Source: Candidatus Obscuribacterales bacterium
GTDB lineage: Bacteria; Cyanobacteriota; Vampirovibrionia; Obscuribacterales; Obscuribacteraceae
Direction of reading: 5' to 3'
Assembly (NCBI GenBank): GCA_019637435.1
Contig: JAHBVO010000006.1
Location: 186,001-250,000, forward strand
Length of the DNA: 64,000 nt
A model generated the notes under the pieces. The model ran no database searches, was not told where the DNA came from, and worked only from the letters and a program-made list of their open reading frames with translations. The position numbers and the translations under genes are program-made. The stretch's first letter is position 1; every line of letters starts with the position of its first letter. Shown here in pieces: positions 1 to 9,172 of this stretch.

Positions 1-619
1 CGGCAGAGACAGCATTGACACGGACTTTATCCTGTCCGAGGTCAGCGGCCAGGTATTGAACACTGGCTTCCAGAGCCGCTTTAGCGACTCCCATTACGTT
101 GTAGTTCGGAACGACTTTTTCGGCACCGTAATAGGTGAGCGTAACAATCGATCCACCGTTTTTCATCAACGGCAACGCGCGACGTGTTACCGCTGTTAAT
201 GTGTAGGCGCTGACATCAAGAGCCAGTTTGAAGCCATCACGGGAAGTATCGACGAAGCGACCTTCGAGGTCTTCTCTGTTTGCAAAAGCGACGGCGTGAA
301 CAACAAAGTCAATGGTTTCCCACTTTTCCGCGAGCTTAGAGAATGATTTGTCGATCTGTTCATCGTTGCCGAGATCGCACATATCCACGAAAGGCGAGTT
401 GACGCTTTCTGCAAGCGGTTTGATTCTGCGTTCGAGGTTTTCACCCTGATACGTGAACGCCAGTTCGGCACCTTCGTCATAAAGCATCTTGGCGCAATGC
501 CAGGCGAGACTGTGATCGTTGGCGACGCCGAAAACAATTCCGCGTTTGCCCGCAAGAAGCCCGTCCTTTTTCTGGGTTCTCTTTTCCAAAACCTTGGTGT
601 TTCCTTCCGGAGATGTCAT
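1..619 (-). CDS. fabI: Enoyl-[acyl-carrier-protein] reductase, FabI type (3' end outside window)
   Basis: Short-chain dehydrogenase/reductase that reduces trans-2-enoyl-ACP with NAD(P)H in the last step of each fatty-acid elongation cycle, in the cytoplasm. Translating the minus strand from the ATG at 619 gives 206 residues that run off the window edge. The FabI active site is complete: the YxxxxxxK pair is Tyr173 and Lys180 in PNYNVMGVAK, with the extra FabI tyrosine in LTYYGAEK about ten residues earlier. The N-terminus carries GKRGIVFGVANDHSLAW, the nucleotide-binding loop of the family. The protein starts about 20 residues before the usual FabI start, a Lys-rich extension of unknown role. 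It lies 93 bp downstream of the DUF885 gene on the same strand. The identification is firm; only the C-terminus is missing. Confidence 0.93.
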   Translation of the reverse strand, partial: MTSPEGNTKVLEKRTQKKDGLLAGKRGIVFGVANDHSLAWHCAKMLYDEGAELAFTYQGENLERRIKPLAESVNSPFVDMCDLGNDEQIDKSFSKLAEKWETIDFVVHAVAFANREDLEGRFVDTSRDGFKLALDVSAYTLTAVTRRALPLMKNGGSIVTLTYYGAEKVVPNYNVMGVAKAALEASVQYLAADLGQDKVRVNAVSA

Positions 620-712
620 CAGCTCAAGCCCTCATCAATCGAGTATCGCCTACTGGACGGCTTCAAATCCGTCCAGTTCGGGAAAAGCATATTTTATCGT
701 GACTTTCGGATT

Positions 713-2455
713 TCAAAAGTATTTTTTGACTGGTTGCTGCAACATCTTTGCTTCCACCAACACGACTGGCGGGAAACCTTCTTTGAGGAATGCATCGTGA
801 AACGCGCTGATGCTGTACTTCTCAGGGGCTTTGCTTTCCACTTCTTTACGAAGCGCAAGAATTTGCAGCTTACCGTAAGTGTAAACAAGGTACGTCGGGT
901 CTGAGGTGCCACGTTTGGTTTCTCGCTCCGCGTTGGCCTTTTCGGTCCACCCCTCTTCCATGAAGAATTTCACGCCTTCAGGAACAGTCATTCCTTTCGT
1001 ATGCATGCGAATCCCTACTATATATCTGCAAACGCGAAGCAAGGCGTCATGTATTTGAATCATACGCAACTTAGGATCACCGTTGTGGAAGCCCTCGTCC
1101 AGCATCATTTGTTCGCAGTAGTGTGCCCAGCCTTCAGCGTTCGACATGCAGCCGAACAATTTGCGCACCGCGCTTGGTGCATGGTTGACCCAGAGAAACT
1201 GCGTATAGTGTCCCGGATATGCCTCATGGACACTGGTGTTTATAAGATCCCCATATGAGAAGCTGCGAAGGTGCTCTTCTGTTCGTTTCGCATCCCAATC
1301 TTTCTCAGGCAAGGTTACATAGAAGTATGCTTCCCGCGCTTTCTTTTCGTAAGGACCGGGGGTGTCCATAGAAGCGAAGCTCAGTGCGCGATTGAAGGCC
1401 GGCGTCTCGTCGACGCGCGCGCGCTCCTCGCTAGGAATTGAACAAATTGGTTTCTCAATACAGTAAGTCCGAATCTCCTCCAGAACCCCGCGTGTCGCAT
1501 CGAGAAGCTTGTCGGCAGAGGGGTGATCGCTCGATATGGACTCGAAGGCCACGGCCGGATCCACATCCGGATTTATCTTCTTGCCGGCCTCGCGAAACTC
1601 GCTCTGCAACTTTCGCAGCTCGGTCATCCCCTCCTCAAGTACTGTGTCCAGTGGCTTTTCAATCAACTCATCGCACAACAATTTGCGACGAAAGTTTTCC
1701 TCGCCATATACAAACGTGCCTTTCGATTTGCCTTGAAGATTTTCTTTGACAAACTTTTGATAATCTTCCAGAGCAGCTATAGCTTTTGCGTTGCTCGCGG
1801 AGAACTGCTGTTTGAGAGCATTGTCGGATATTTTTTCAAACGCTAGCGGAAGCGATTCCTTGAAGAAACCGATCATGCCGGGCAGTTGCTCTAGCGCAAT
1901 ATCGTTATAAATTTCCGGCACCAGATTCGGATCGAGATTCTTCTTACCTTCAACGAGGAGAGCCGGCAGTTTCTCTTCACGCGCAATCACGTGTTTCAAC
2001 CGCTCTTCCAGTGGAGCATAATCACGCTGAATAATCGTAAATACTGTGCGAATAGCTATGGAACTGTATTTGTCCGGGTCCTTTTTCCAGAGTTCCATCT
2101 TCTCGTCTTCGAGAAGACCGCTGTTCAAATGTCCTTGCAATAAATTCCAGTCGACCTTTGAATCGTTAGATAAACCGTTAAAGTCGATTTTGTTCAACCG
2201 GCTCAGAAATTCTTTTTTCTGAGCCACATCTTTTGAAACAGCGGCGGCCGATACATCCGGCACATCGTCGTCATATTTATGGACGCCGGAGGAAGTTGCA
2301 AAAAGCGGCGAGGTCTTGAAAAGGTAATCGATGTACTCATCGCCAAGCTTCACGAGGTCGGCGTCGGCAGAGGAAGCAGATATAGCCGGGCTCCAGAGGG
2401 TGGCGAGCAAAGCGCAACTCAGAGCGACGGCAGTTTGGCGAAAGACATTTAGCAT
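713..2455 (-). CDS. DUF885 family secreted hydrolase
   Basis: A 580-residue protein with a Sec signal peptide (hydrophobic stretch ALSCALLATLWSPAIS, cleavage near ISASS), so probably periplasmic or secreted. It contains HEAYPGH at residues 410-416 followed by an EGWAHYCE segment about 30 residues later; this pair is the hallmark of DUF885 proteins, which are thought to be zinc-dependent peptidases. The length agrees with the family. The substrate cannot be told from sequence. It is the first gene of a minus-strand pair with fabI, and its upstream region faces the etf genes. No frameshift or missing motif is visible. Confidence 0.85.
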   Translation of the reverse strand: MLNVFRQTAVALSCALLATLWSPAISASSADADLVKLGDEYIDYLFKTSPLFATSSGVHKYDDDVPDVSAAAVSKDVAQKKEFLSRLNKIDFNGLSNDSKVDWNLLQGHLNSGLLEDEKMELWKKDPDKYSSIAIRTVFTIIQRDYAPLEERLKHVIAREEKLPALLVEGKKNLDPNLVPEIYNDIALEQLPGMIGFFKESLPLAFEKISDNALKQQFSASNAKAIAALEDYQKFVKENLQGKSKGTFVYGEENFRRKLLCDELIEKPLDTVLEEGMTELRKLQSEFREAGKKINPDVDPAVAFESISSDHPSADKLLDATRGVLEEIRTYCIEKPICSIPSEERARVDETPAFNRALSFASMDTPGPYEKKAREAYFYVTLPEKDWDAKRTEEHLRSFSYGDLINTSVHEAYPGHYTQFLWVNHAPSAVRKLFGCMSNAEGWAHYCEQMMLDEGFHNGDPKLRMIQIHDALLRVCRYIVGIRMHTKGMTVPEGVKFFMEEGWTEKANAERETKRGTSDPTYLVYTYGKLQILALRKEVESKAPEKYSISAFHDAFLKEGFPPVVLVEAKMLQQPVKKYF

Positions 2456-2772
2456 ATTTTTTCGCAGAATCGAGACTGAAAAGGTTCTCAGAAAGACGAA
2501 TTCCGCACCTCCAAATAGAAAGAGATCCTAACTAATTCGAACTCACAAACAGACTAACATCCATGACAACGCCGATTGTGCCCACCATTCAGGCTCATCC
2601 GCTCCGGAGTGCGCTACTTGAAATGTTGCAAAACCCGCCACAACGCTACGTAACATTAGGGGTTGTGACCTGATAATGCCTGTAAAATCTGTAAAAAAGG
2701 TATGGAGAGGTGGTATCACACCGAACTCATACCGCGTCCGCACAATCCACGAGTAACCCAACAAAACAAATT
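2456..2772. other. Divergent intergenic region between DUF885 gene and etfB
   Basis: 317 bp between two genes read outward, so it should hold both promoters. I see a short direct repeat, CTGTAAAA twice within 2680-2700, and a GTG at 2710 that is in frame with etfB. I do not recognise a well-spaced -35/-10 pair, an operator or an RNA structure. Confidence 0.4.
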
Positions 2773-3615
2773 ATGGCGTCTGGCTACAAAATTATCGTAA
2801 TGGTGAAGCAGGTTCCCGACACAGGCTCGAAAGCGGGCTTGAATCCGGATGGCACCATCGACAGAGCGCGCGCAAAGCGCATGCTGAACCCCTTTGACAA
2901 GTTCGCCCTACAAGCTGCACTGCATACCAAAAAGATGTATGGCGGCAGCGTAACGGCGATTTCCATGGGACCGCCTCCCGCGGTTGAGATCTTGCTTGAG
3001 GCGCTAGAACACGGAGTCGACAGAGGCTTCCTCCTCTCCGACCGTCGCCTGGCAGCGTCTGACACGCTCGCTACGGCTTACGCGCTATACAAAACCATTC
3101 AATACGTCGGCGACTTCGACATCATCTTCTGCGGACTCCAGACAACCGACGGCGACACGGCTCAGGTCGGACCACAGCTGGCAGAGCGTCTCAACTTGCC
3201 GCAAGTCACCTACTGCGAGGACTTCTCGGTTCAAAACGGCGAAGTTCATGCTCGCAGAATTATCGAAGGCGGACACCAAACGGTTATCGCGAAACCGCCA
3301 CTGTTAGTCACAATCGCGAACTCGTATCATCCGTTGGAATACAAATCGTTCCGCGGAGCATGGCGCGTTCAACAGCTTCAACGCAAACAAGAAGAATTGG
3401 CTCAATATATCAAAACCGTCACTCTCGATGACGTTGGTGCCGATCCGGAACGTTGCGGTTTGAAGGGCAGCCCGACCATCGTTGCGAAAACCGAGAAAGT
3501 CGGCGAATTGGGCGGCAGTTGCTCGATACATGAAGGCAAAGCGGTTGATGAACTCGTTAAAGAAGTGATCACCGGATGCAACGTAAAAGAGTTTCTCGCA
3601 GCTGGAAAAAAATAA
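2773..3615 (+). CDS. etfB: Electron transfer flavoprotein beta subunit
   Basis: Small subunit of the soluble ETF heterodimer, which accepts electrons from acyl-CoA and other dehydrogenases and passes them to the membrane ETF dehydrogenase. The start is typical (YKIIVMVKQVPDTG), followed by NPFDKFALQAAL and the FCGLQTTDGDTAQVGPQLAE loop used for nucleotide binding. I chose the ATG at 2773 because it begins just before the conserved first strand; the in-frame GTG at 2710 would add 21 residues without family support. The predicted length of 280 is slightly longer than the usual 250-260. It is first of three genes, followed after 74 bp by etfA. Confidence 0.93.
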   Translation: MASGYKIIVMVKQVPDTGSKAGLNPDGTIDRARAKRMLNPFDKFALQAALHTKKMYGGSVTAISMGPPPAVEILLEALEHGVDRGFLLSDRRLAASDTLATAYALYKTIQYVGDFDIIFCGLQTTDGDTAQVGPQLAERLNLPQVTYCEDFSVQNGEVHARRIIEGGHQTVIAKPPLLVTIANSYHPLEYKSFRGAWRVQQLQRKQEELAQYIKTVTLDDVGADPERCGLKGSPTIVAKTEKVGELGGSCSIHEGKAVDELVKEVITGCNVKEFLAAGKK

Positions 3616-3689
3616 GCGCAGTCGGTTTTAAACAAAACTGAAAATCGCGATTGAAAAGCAACCCAAAAAATCAGGCAGCACCGAAAAAA

Positions 3690-4829
3690 ATGGCAGAAGA
3701 ACAAGAAAAGAAACAACCTGAGAAACCAGAGTTGAAGGATATGTCGGCAATTTGCCCCATCGGCGAAGTGCTCGTCATCGCCGAACATATTCTCGGCGAC
3801 CTGCAACCGGTCACACTCGAATTGCTTGGCGCCGGTCGAATCCTCGCAGACAAAATGGGACAACCGTTGTTGTGTCTGGTGATGGGTCATGAACTGGGCG
3901 ACATGCCGCAGCGCCTGCTCGATCACGGAGCGGACAGAGTATATGTTGCCGATCATCCGGAGTTGAAAAACTACCGCACCCTTCCGTACAGAAGAGTTGT
4001 TTGCGATTTCCTCGAGTCTCTTCCGAGCCAGCCGCACACCTGCCTTCTGGGCTCCACCACTACCGGTCGAGATCTGGCGCCGCGAATCGCGGCTCACTTC
4101 GACACAGGTCTGACGGCAGACACGACAGAACTGGATATCGGTCCTTACGAGCATACAAGTAAGGTAGACCCGTCGAAGATCGGCTTGTATCCGAATTGCC
4201 TCTATGCTATTCGTCCGAGTTTCGGCGAGTCGTTGAAAGCGCGAATTCTCGGTCCGTGGAAAAACCCGCAGATGGCGACCACCAGACCTGGTGTCATGGT
4301 GCCACTGCCGCGTGAGTCGCGCAAAGGCGAAATCATCAACATCCCGGTCAATTTGCAAGAAACCGACCACCGTCTCACCGTCAAAGAAATAGTGCGCGAA
4401 GTGGCGAAGGGAGTCAATCTTACCGAAGCCGATGTAATCGTAGCCGGTGGTTATGGTCTGGGAACACAAGACGGTTTCAACATGCTCCAAGAGCTGGCCG
4501 GTTGTTTTGAAAACTCGGCAGTTGGCGCATCGCGCAAAGTCGTCGACCTTGGTTGGATCCCGTATCAAAATCAGGTAGGACAAACCGGGAAAACGGTCCG
4601 TCCCAAACTCTACATTGCATGCGGCATTTCGGGCGCGATTCAACACCGGGTCGGAATGTCTAAGTCCAGTTTGATCATCGCCATCAATAAAGATCCGGAT
4701 GCGCCGATTTTCAAGTTTGCTCACCACGGAATCGTTGGTGATTGCTATCAGATCATTCCCGAAATGATCAAACAGTTTAAACAAGCACAATCAACCTCGG
4801 GGGTTAAGGAAGTTGTCGGAACGCATTGA
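3690..4829 (+). CDS. etfA: Electron transfer flavoprotein alpha subunit
   Basis: Large, FAD-binding subunit of ETF. The C-terminal FAD domain is intact: GQTGKTVRPKLYIACGISG, followed by IAINKDPDAPIFKFAHHGIVGD. The N-terminal domain begins near residue 25 after a Lys/Glu-rich leader. I set the start at the ATG at 3690 (379 aa); an in-frame TTG at 3651 exists but only adds a basic tail. The gene ends 17 bp inside the next reading frame, so etfA and the dehydrogenase gene are probably translationally coupled. With etfB it forms one functional complex. Confidence 0.92.
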   Translation: MAEEQEKKQPEKPELKDMSAICPIGEVLVIAEHILGDLQPVTLELLGAGRILADKMGQPLLCLVMGHELGDMPQRLLDHGADRVYVADHPELKNYRTLPYRRVVCDFLESLPSQPHTCLLGSTTTGRDLAPRIAAHFDTGLTADTTELDIGPYEHTSKVDPSKIGLYPNCLYAIRPSFGESLKARILGPWKNPQMATTRPGVMVPLPRESRKGEIINIPVNLQETDHRLTVKEIVREVAKGVNLTEADVIVAGGYGLGTQDGFNMLQELAGCFENSAVGASRKVVDLGWIPYQNQVGQTGKTVRPKLYIACGISGAIQHRVGMSKSSLIIAINKDPDAPIFKFAHHGIVGDCYQIIPEMIKQFKQAQSTSGVKEVVGTH

Positions 4830-6528
4830 GTACGATTTGTTGCTGGTTGGTGGAAGCCCATCAAACCTGGCTCTCGCCTACCATTTCTTGCAAATGGCCA
4901 AAGACAGTGGCCGCGATTTCACGATGGCTATCCTCGAGAAAGGCAAGGAATTCGGCGCGCACATCATGAGTGGTGCGGTTTCGAATCCACATGTGCTCAA
5001 GAAAATCTGGCCGAACTATGAAGAGCTTGGTTTCCCAGTGGAAGCCGTTTGCAATGACAGCCAGATGTCGGTTCTCGGTCTCAGCAAGAAGTGGGATATT
5101 CCCTCGAAGTTCTATCCGAAGTCATTCGACAAACGCGGTTATTTAGTATTGACCTTGTCGCACGTCACCAACTGGATGGCGCACCAGGTCCAAGAAAAAG
5201 CGAAAGAAGTTCCAAATGTAACCATCGACTTGTTCACTGGCTTCTCCGCTCATAAAGTGGCGTTTGAAAACGGCCGCGTCGTCGGCGTCGCCGTGACGGA
5301 AAACGCTCAATCGGAAGAAGACTACGTTTACTCAAAGTTCACCGCATTCGGTGACAAAGGTTTCATTTCCCGTGATGTAATCGACGAGTATAAACTGCGC
5401 GACAATCCGCAGCTCTGGTCGGTGGGCGTCAAAGAAGTCTGGGAATGCAAAGAAGACTATTCCGGTAAAGTCTGGCACACGCTCGGCTGGCCTCTTCTCG
5501 ACGGCACCTTTGGTGGTGGCTTCGTCTACGGGATGAAGAACAACAAACTGACAATCGGTATGGTTATCAGTTTGAACAGCAAAGACCCGAACATGAATCC
5601 GCAGGAGAAGCTTCAAGAGTATAAGAAGCATCCCTGGATTCAGGAGATGATCAAAGACGGCAAGCTCGTTAAATATGGCGCAGCTCTTCTTCCGGAAGGC
5701 GGCTATTACAGCTTGCCCAAGAAGTTCGCGGTCCCAGGGGCGCTTCTGCTCGGCGACGCGCTCGGCGTTCTCGATGTGAAAAACCTCGCCGGTATCGACA
5801 GAGCTCTTGAGTGCGGATACACTGCCGCCGAAGTGCTCTTCGACGCACTCATGAAGGACGACACGTCCGAAGCAGCGCTTGCTCCGTATCAAAAACGACT
5901 CGAAGATAGCTTCGTAATTAAGGAACTCTATCGCAATCGTTATTTCCGTCATGCCTTCATCGAGAATCCCAAACTTCTCGAAGAGTATCTTCCGGATGTG
6001 GTTAAGAGTGTTGATAAAACCAATGCCTGGATCGGCGGCTTGAAGATATTCTTCAAGCATCCTTTTGGTGCCACCAAAGACGGTGTACGTTCACTCGGCT
6101 TAATCGAAGGCAAATTCGACATCGGCCCGATCACTTACGAGCACGATTACAAAGGCATCATCCCGACTTTCACTCCTCCGAAGTACGATGAGCCTCCTTA
6201 CGAGAAGGCTACAATCTACTCAAGACCGGATGCTGTGTTTTACGCCTCGACCAAGTATCACGAAGGCAACAAGCATATCGATGAATTCAACGCGAACGTC
6301 TGCGTCAAGTGCATCTCCAAATATGATGGACTCGGCAAAGACACGCCTTGCGTGGCAGACTGCACAGCTGAAGTTCACCGAATCGACATCATCGAAGATG
6401 TGCGTAAACACGGGATGTCACTGGAAAACTGCGTACACTGCCGTACATGCGAAATCGTATGTCCGGAAGTCAACCTGCGCGTAAAACCAACGGAACAGGG
6501 TAGCGGACCGGACTTCATCGGTCTTTAA
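4813..6528 (+). CDS. ETF dehydrogenase (ETF:quinone oxidoreductase, FixC-FixX fusion type)
   Basis: Membrane-associated flavoprotein of 571 residues that takes electrons from ETF and reduces the quinone pool. It has an N-terminal FAD-binding Rossmann segment, a central substrate/quinone region (GTFGGGFVYGMKNNKLTIGMV, LLGDALGVLDVKNLAGIDRA) and a C-terminal ferredoxin-like domain with cysteines in NVCVKC, PCVADC and ENCVHCRTCEIVCPE, so the FixC- and FixX-like parts are fused as in ETF-QO. It starts at a TTG at 4813 preceded by AAGGAAG, overlapping the end of etfA by 17 bp. The dinucleotide-binding loop reads GGSPSN rather than the textbook GxGxxG; see findings. The family assignment is firm. 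Confidence 0.88.
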   Translation: MSERIEYDLLLVGGSPSNLALAYHFLQMAKDSGRDFTMAILEKGKEFGAHIMSGAVSNPHVLKKIWPNYEELGFPVEAVCNDSQMSVLGLSKKWDIPSKFYPKSFDKRGYLVLTLSHVTNWMAHQVQEKAKEVPNVTIDLFTGFSAHKVAFENGRVVGVAVTENAQSEEDYVYSKFTAFGDKGFISRDVIDEYKLRDNPQLWSVGVKEVWECKEDYSGKVWHTLGWPLLDGTFGGGFVYGMKNNKLTIGMVISLNSKDPNMNPQEKLQEYKKHPWIQEMIKDGKLVKYGAALLPEGGYYSLPKKFAVPGALLLGDALGVLDVKNLAGIDRALECGYTAAEVLFDALMKDDTSEAALAPYQKRLEDSFVIKELYRNRYFRHAFIENPKLLEEYLPDVVKSVDKTNAWIGGLKIFFKHPFGATKDGVRSLGLIEGKFDIGPITYEHDYKGIIPTFTPPKYDEPPYEKATIYSRPDAVFYASTKYHEGNKHIDEFNANVCVKCISKYDGLGKDTPCVADCTAEVHRIDIIEDVRKHGMSLENCVHCRTCEIVCPEVNLRVKPTEQGSGPDFIGL

Positions 6529-6531
6529 TCC

Positions 6532-7646
6532 GTGACTCGAAGTCGGCGGCGCAGAGCGATCACGACTCCCAAAATACTACCGGGCACATCGCCTGGAACA
6601 CTGGTTGCCGATCCGAAGCGGGGGCAACCAGTTGTTAGTTTAATTGCCTACAGCGAAACTAAAGTCACTGAAGAAGCCAGCATCGAGTTGGAAAAGATCA
6701 AGCCGTTCTTGAAAAAGAACAATGTGGTCTGGGTTAACGTCGAAGGTTTGGGCGATGCGGAGACGATTCGTCAGATAGGCGAGATGTTCGGCATCCACCA
6801 ACTTGCTTTGGAAGATGTGATGACCGGGCATCAGCGCGCGAAGCTCGAGCAGTACGGGGACAATTACTTCTTAATCGCCCATATGCTCGAACTCCAGGAC
6901 TTTTTACTAACCGAGCAAATTTGTACTTACATCGGTCATGGTTTCATCGTCACATTCCAGGACGGACCGCTCGACTGTTTTGAAAAGGTGAGAGAGCGCA
7001 TCCGTAAAAAGGCTGGTCGGATTCGCTCTTCCGGTGCGGACTATCTAGCGTACGCGCTCCTTGACTCAATAATCGATTGCTACTTTCCTGTACTGGAAAA
7101 ATACGGAGAACGCCTCGAGGATATCGAAGACGAAATAATCGAGCGTTGCGACCGTTCCACAATTTCAAGGTCCACGAGGTAAAGCGAGATCTGCTCACCA
7201 TGCGGCGCGCCATCTGGCCTCTGCGCGAAGCAATCAGCAGCTTGCTGCGCGACCCGTCTGATTTGTTCGCTCCGGAAACTCTAATATTTATGCGCGACTG
7301 CGCGGACCACACCGTTCAGATAAGCGATTTCATCGAAACATTCCGCGAACTCGGCGCAGACTTGATGGATGTTTACCTGTCCAACGTGAGTAACCGTCTG
7401 GGCGAAAACATGAAGTTACTTACCATTATCACAACCATCTGTGCGCCACCAACTGTAGTGGCAGCGATTTATGGGATGAACTTCAATCCGGATGTTTCAA
7501 AATGGAATATGCCCGAGCTCAACTGGGAGTTTGGTTATCCATTCGCATTGTCTCTAATGGTCACCCTCACCATCCTGACAAGCTTCATCCTTTGGTCGCA
7601 AGGATGGAGAGTGAACTCGGAAAACGTTCGGCGCCCGCCGCATTGA
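6532..7646 (+). pseudogene. corA: CorA-type Mg2+/Co2+ channel, split by a one-base deletion
   Basis: Two overlapping frames together make one CorA. The first (GTG at 6532 to TAA at 7182) gives the N-terminal cytoplasmic domain ending ...EDEIIERCDRSTIS. The second frame, open to 7646, continues KVHEVKRDLLTMRRAIWPLRE, the long helix, and then the signature YGMNF followed by two transmembrane helices. Restoring one A in the AA at 7167-7168 joins them as DRSTISKVHEVKRDLL and gives a 371-residue protein, the normal CorA size. The GMN selectivity motif is intact, so the break is recent or an artefact of sequencing. It starts 3 bp after the ETF dehydrogenase stop. Confidence 0.85.
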
Positions 7647-7730
7647 CTTCTGAAAGAAAACTCGAATGACACTGTTGCGCGAACAGGCTAAACTTGTGTC
7701 GGAAACCCATTTCAGGCTCGCGAAACCCCA

Positions 7731-8450
7731 TTGAAATCGTGCGAAAAAAGACTATGCGTTAGGCAGTTACATCGGATCGTCCTGGCTGCATTCCTTACCG
7801 CATCCCAGTTTCTTCTCTCCTTCTCAGAAGCAAAAGCCGCGGAACATGCCTTCCAGTGGTGGCAGCCGGTGTATACGGATTTCCCTATTTTAAAAACCAA
7901 GTTTCGCGGTTACATCGAGTCAAATCCGCGATTGAACGATGGTCTGGAAGGTCTGGACATCTACCTTTTACGCTCCGCCATTGGCTATAAATTTAAGAAA
8001 AACATGGAAGGCTATGTTGGGTACGCGTACGTCAACGATTATCTACCGACGCGAGTTCAGGAGAATCGGATTTACCAGCAGTTTGGCTACGGACAGGTTT
8101 TGTTTAAACGCATCCAGGTGTTGCATAGAATTCGAACGGAGCAGCGCTTCTTCAACGACCGAGAGGGTTGCGCTAACAGGCTTCGCTACATGCTGAGGCT
8201 GGCGACTCCCATTCCAAATACGCGGTGGTATGTAGTTACATCCGACGAGCTTTTCATAAACACGAACAGCCTGAACGATGGACCGAATGCCGGAATTGAT
8301 CAGAACAGGCTTTACGGCGCGCTAGGACGACAGGTCAACCGAAAACTGCGCCTGGAAGTCGGCTATCAACTGCAGTATACAAACCGCTCTGAACCGATCG
8401 TAGATAAGGCTAACCACCAGCTGATGACGCAGGCGTTCATCAGTTTATAA
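7731..8450 (+). CDS. DUF2490-like outer-membrane beta-barrel protein
   Basis: A 239-residue protein with a signal peptide (IVLAAFLTASQFLLSFSEAKA). The mature part is made of short amphipathic strands with many aromatic residues (WWQPVYTDF, GYVGYAYVNDY, LRLEVGYQLQYTNRS), a pattern of small beta-barrels, and resembles DUF2490 proteins, whose function is unknown. Start is a TTG at 7731, the only in-frame initiation codon before the hydrophobic segment. It is convergent with the minus-strand gene that follows. Outer-membrane location is inferred. Confidence 0.65.
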   Translation: MKSCEKRLCVRQLHRIVLAAFLTASQFLLSFSEAKAAEHAFQWWQPVYTDFPILKTKFRGYIESNPRLNDGLEGLDIYLLRSAIGYKFKKNMEGYVGYAYVNDYLPTRVQENRIYQQFGYGQVLFKRIQVLHRIRTEQRFFNDREGCANRLRYMLRLATPIPNTRWYVVTSDELFINTNSLNDGPNAGIDQNRLYGALGRQVNRKLRLEVGYQLQYTNRSEPIVDKANHQLMTQAFISL

Positions 8451-8481
8451 CTTTTCCCTGCGCGCTCAGTTAAACGGCGGT

Positions 8482-9117
8482 CTAACCTTTCGACTTTTTC
8501 TTCTTCTTCGAGACAGGCTCATCATCAGCTTTGAGCGACTCCTTACTTGATTCAGCAGGAGCAGCTCCAACTTTGTTATTCACCTTCTGGAAGTCGATGA
8601 TGAATTGATTGATCAAATGATCGGCAGTTTCCTTAATGAGTGAGTGACTGCAAACCGCCTGATCGGTATACGTGATCGTGCGCACAGAAATTTTGGGATC
8701 GCGCTCGAGCGAGCACCACTGCGAAAGAGTCAGTTCGACAAGTGCAAAGCGGCCACCAGCACCGAGACACTTCACTTGAAGGACGCCATCGATTGGCTTG
8801 GTCACTCCCGGCTCCAAATCTTCGATGCGCTTCACGAGGATCGGCAGCTGTTTCAATCTATTATCGATTGCCTTATGCAGTTCCAATCCCTCCGGATAAC
8901 TGCCGGCGACCCCATAAGCCAAACCTCTAATGCCCTTCAACGACGGAAGGAAGAGTTCTTCGCGCATCGCGGTTCTGTGCGTACGCATCTCTTCGATGCT
9001 CAACGGCTTTTTGTCTTCTTTGGAATCCGTATCTTCGGCGGAGACTGGCAGCGAGGAAATCAAGAGTGCTGACAGCGCAGCTGTGATAGCTAGAATTCCG
9101 TAACGGCGCGTTGGCAT
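8482..9117 (-). CDS. Secreted hypothetical protein
   Basis: A 211-residue protein I do not recognise. The ATG at 9117 is chosen because AAGGAGA lies six bases upstream. A signal peptide (YGILAITAALSALLISSLPVSA) is followed by an acidic/Lys linker and a predicted globular domain with two cysteines; the C-terminus is SKKKKKSKG, strongly basic. It is the second gene of a minus-strand pair, 55 bp after the 443-residue gene, suggesting co-transcription and perhaps a common envelope role. No enzymatic motif is visible. Confidence 0.7.
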   Translation of the reverse strand: MPTRRYGILAITAALSALLISSLPVSAEDTDSKEDKKPLSIEEMRTHRTAMREELFLPSLKGIRGLAYGVAGSYPEGLELHKAIDNRLKQLPILVKRIEDLEPGVTKPIDGVLQVKCLGAGGRFALVELTLSQWCSLERDPKISVRTITYTDQAVCSHSLIKETADHLINQFIIDFQKVNNKVGAAPAESSKESLKADDEPVSKKKKKSKG

Positions 9118-9172
9118 AACTATTCTCCTTAAACCGAGTTTTGCATAGGATAGCAAATCTGAGCCGCGCCTT

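Noticed and set aside
3402..4790. Long minus-strand frame (462 codons) opposite etfB/etfA
   Set aside because: Fully antisense to two well-conserved genes and low-complexity in composition; a codon-shadow of the real genes.
5332..6060. Minus-strand frame opposite ETF dehydrogenase
   Set aside because: Lies wholly within a conserved gene and resembles its reverse-frame shadow.
7150..7182. Programmed -1 frameshift in corA
   Set aside because: No X XXY YYZ heptamer or downstream pseudoknot is visible; a one-base deletion in an A run explains the join exactly.
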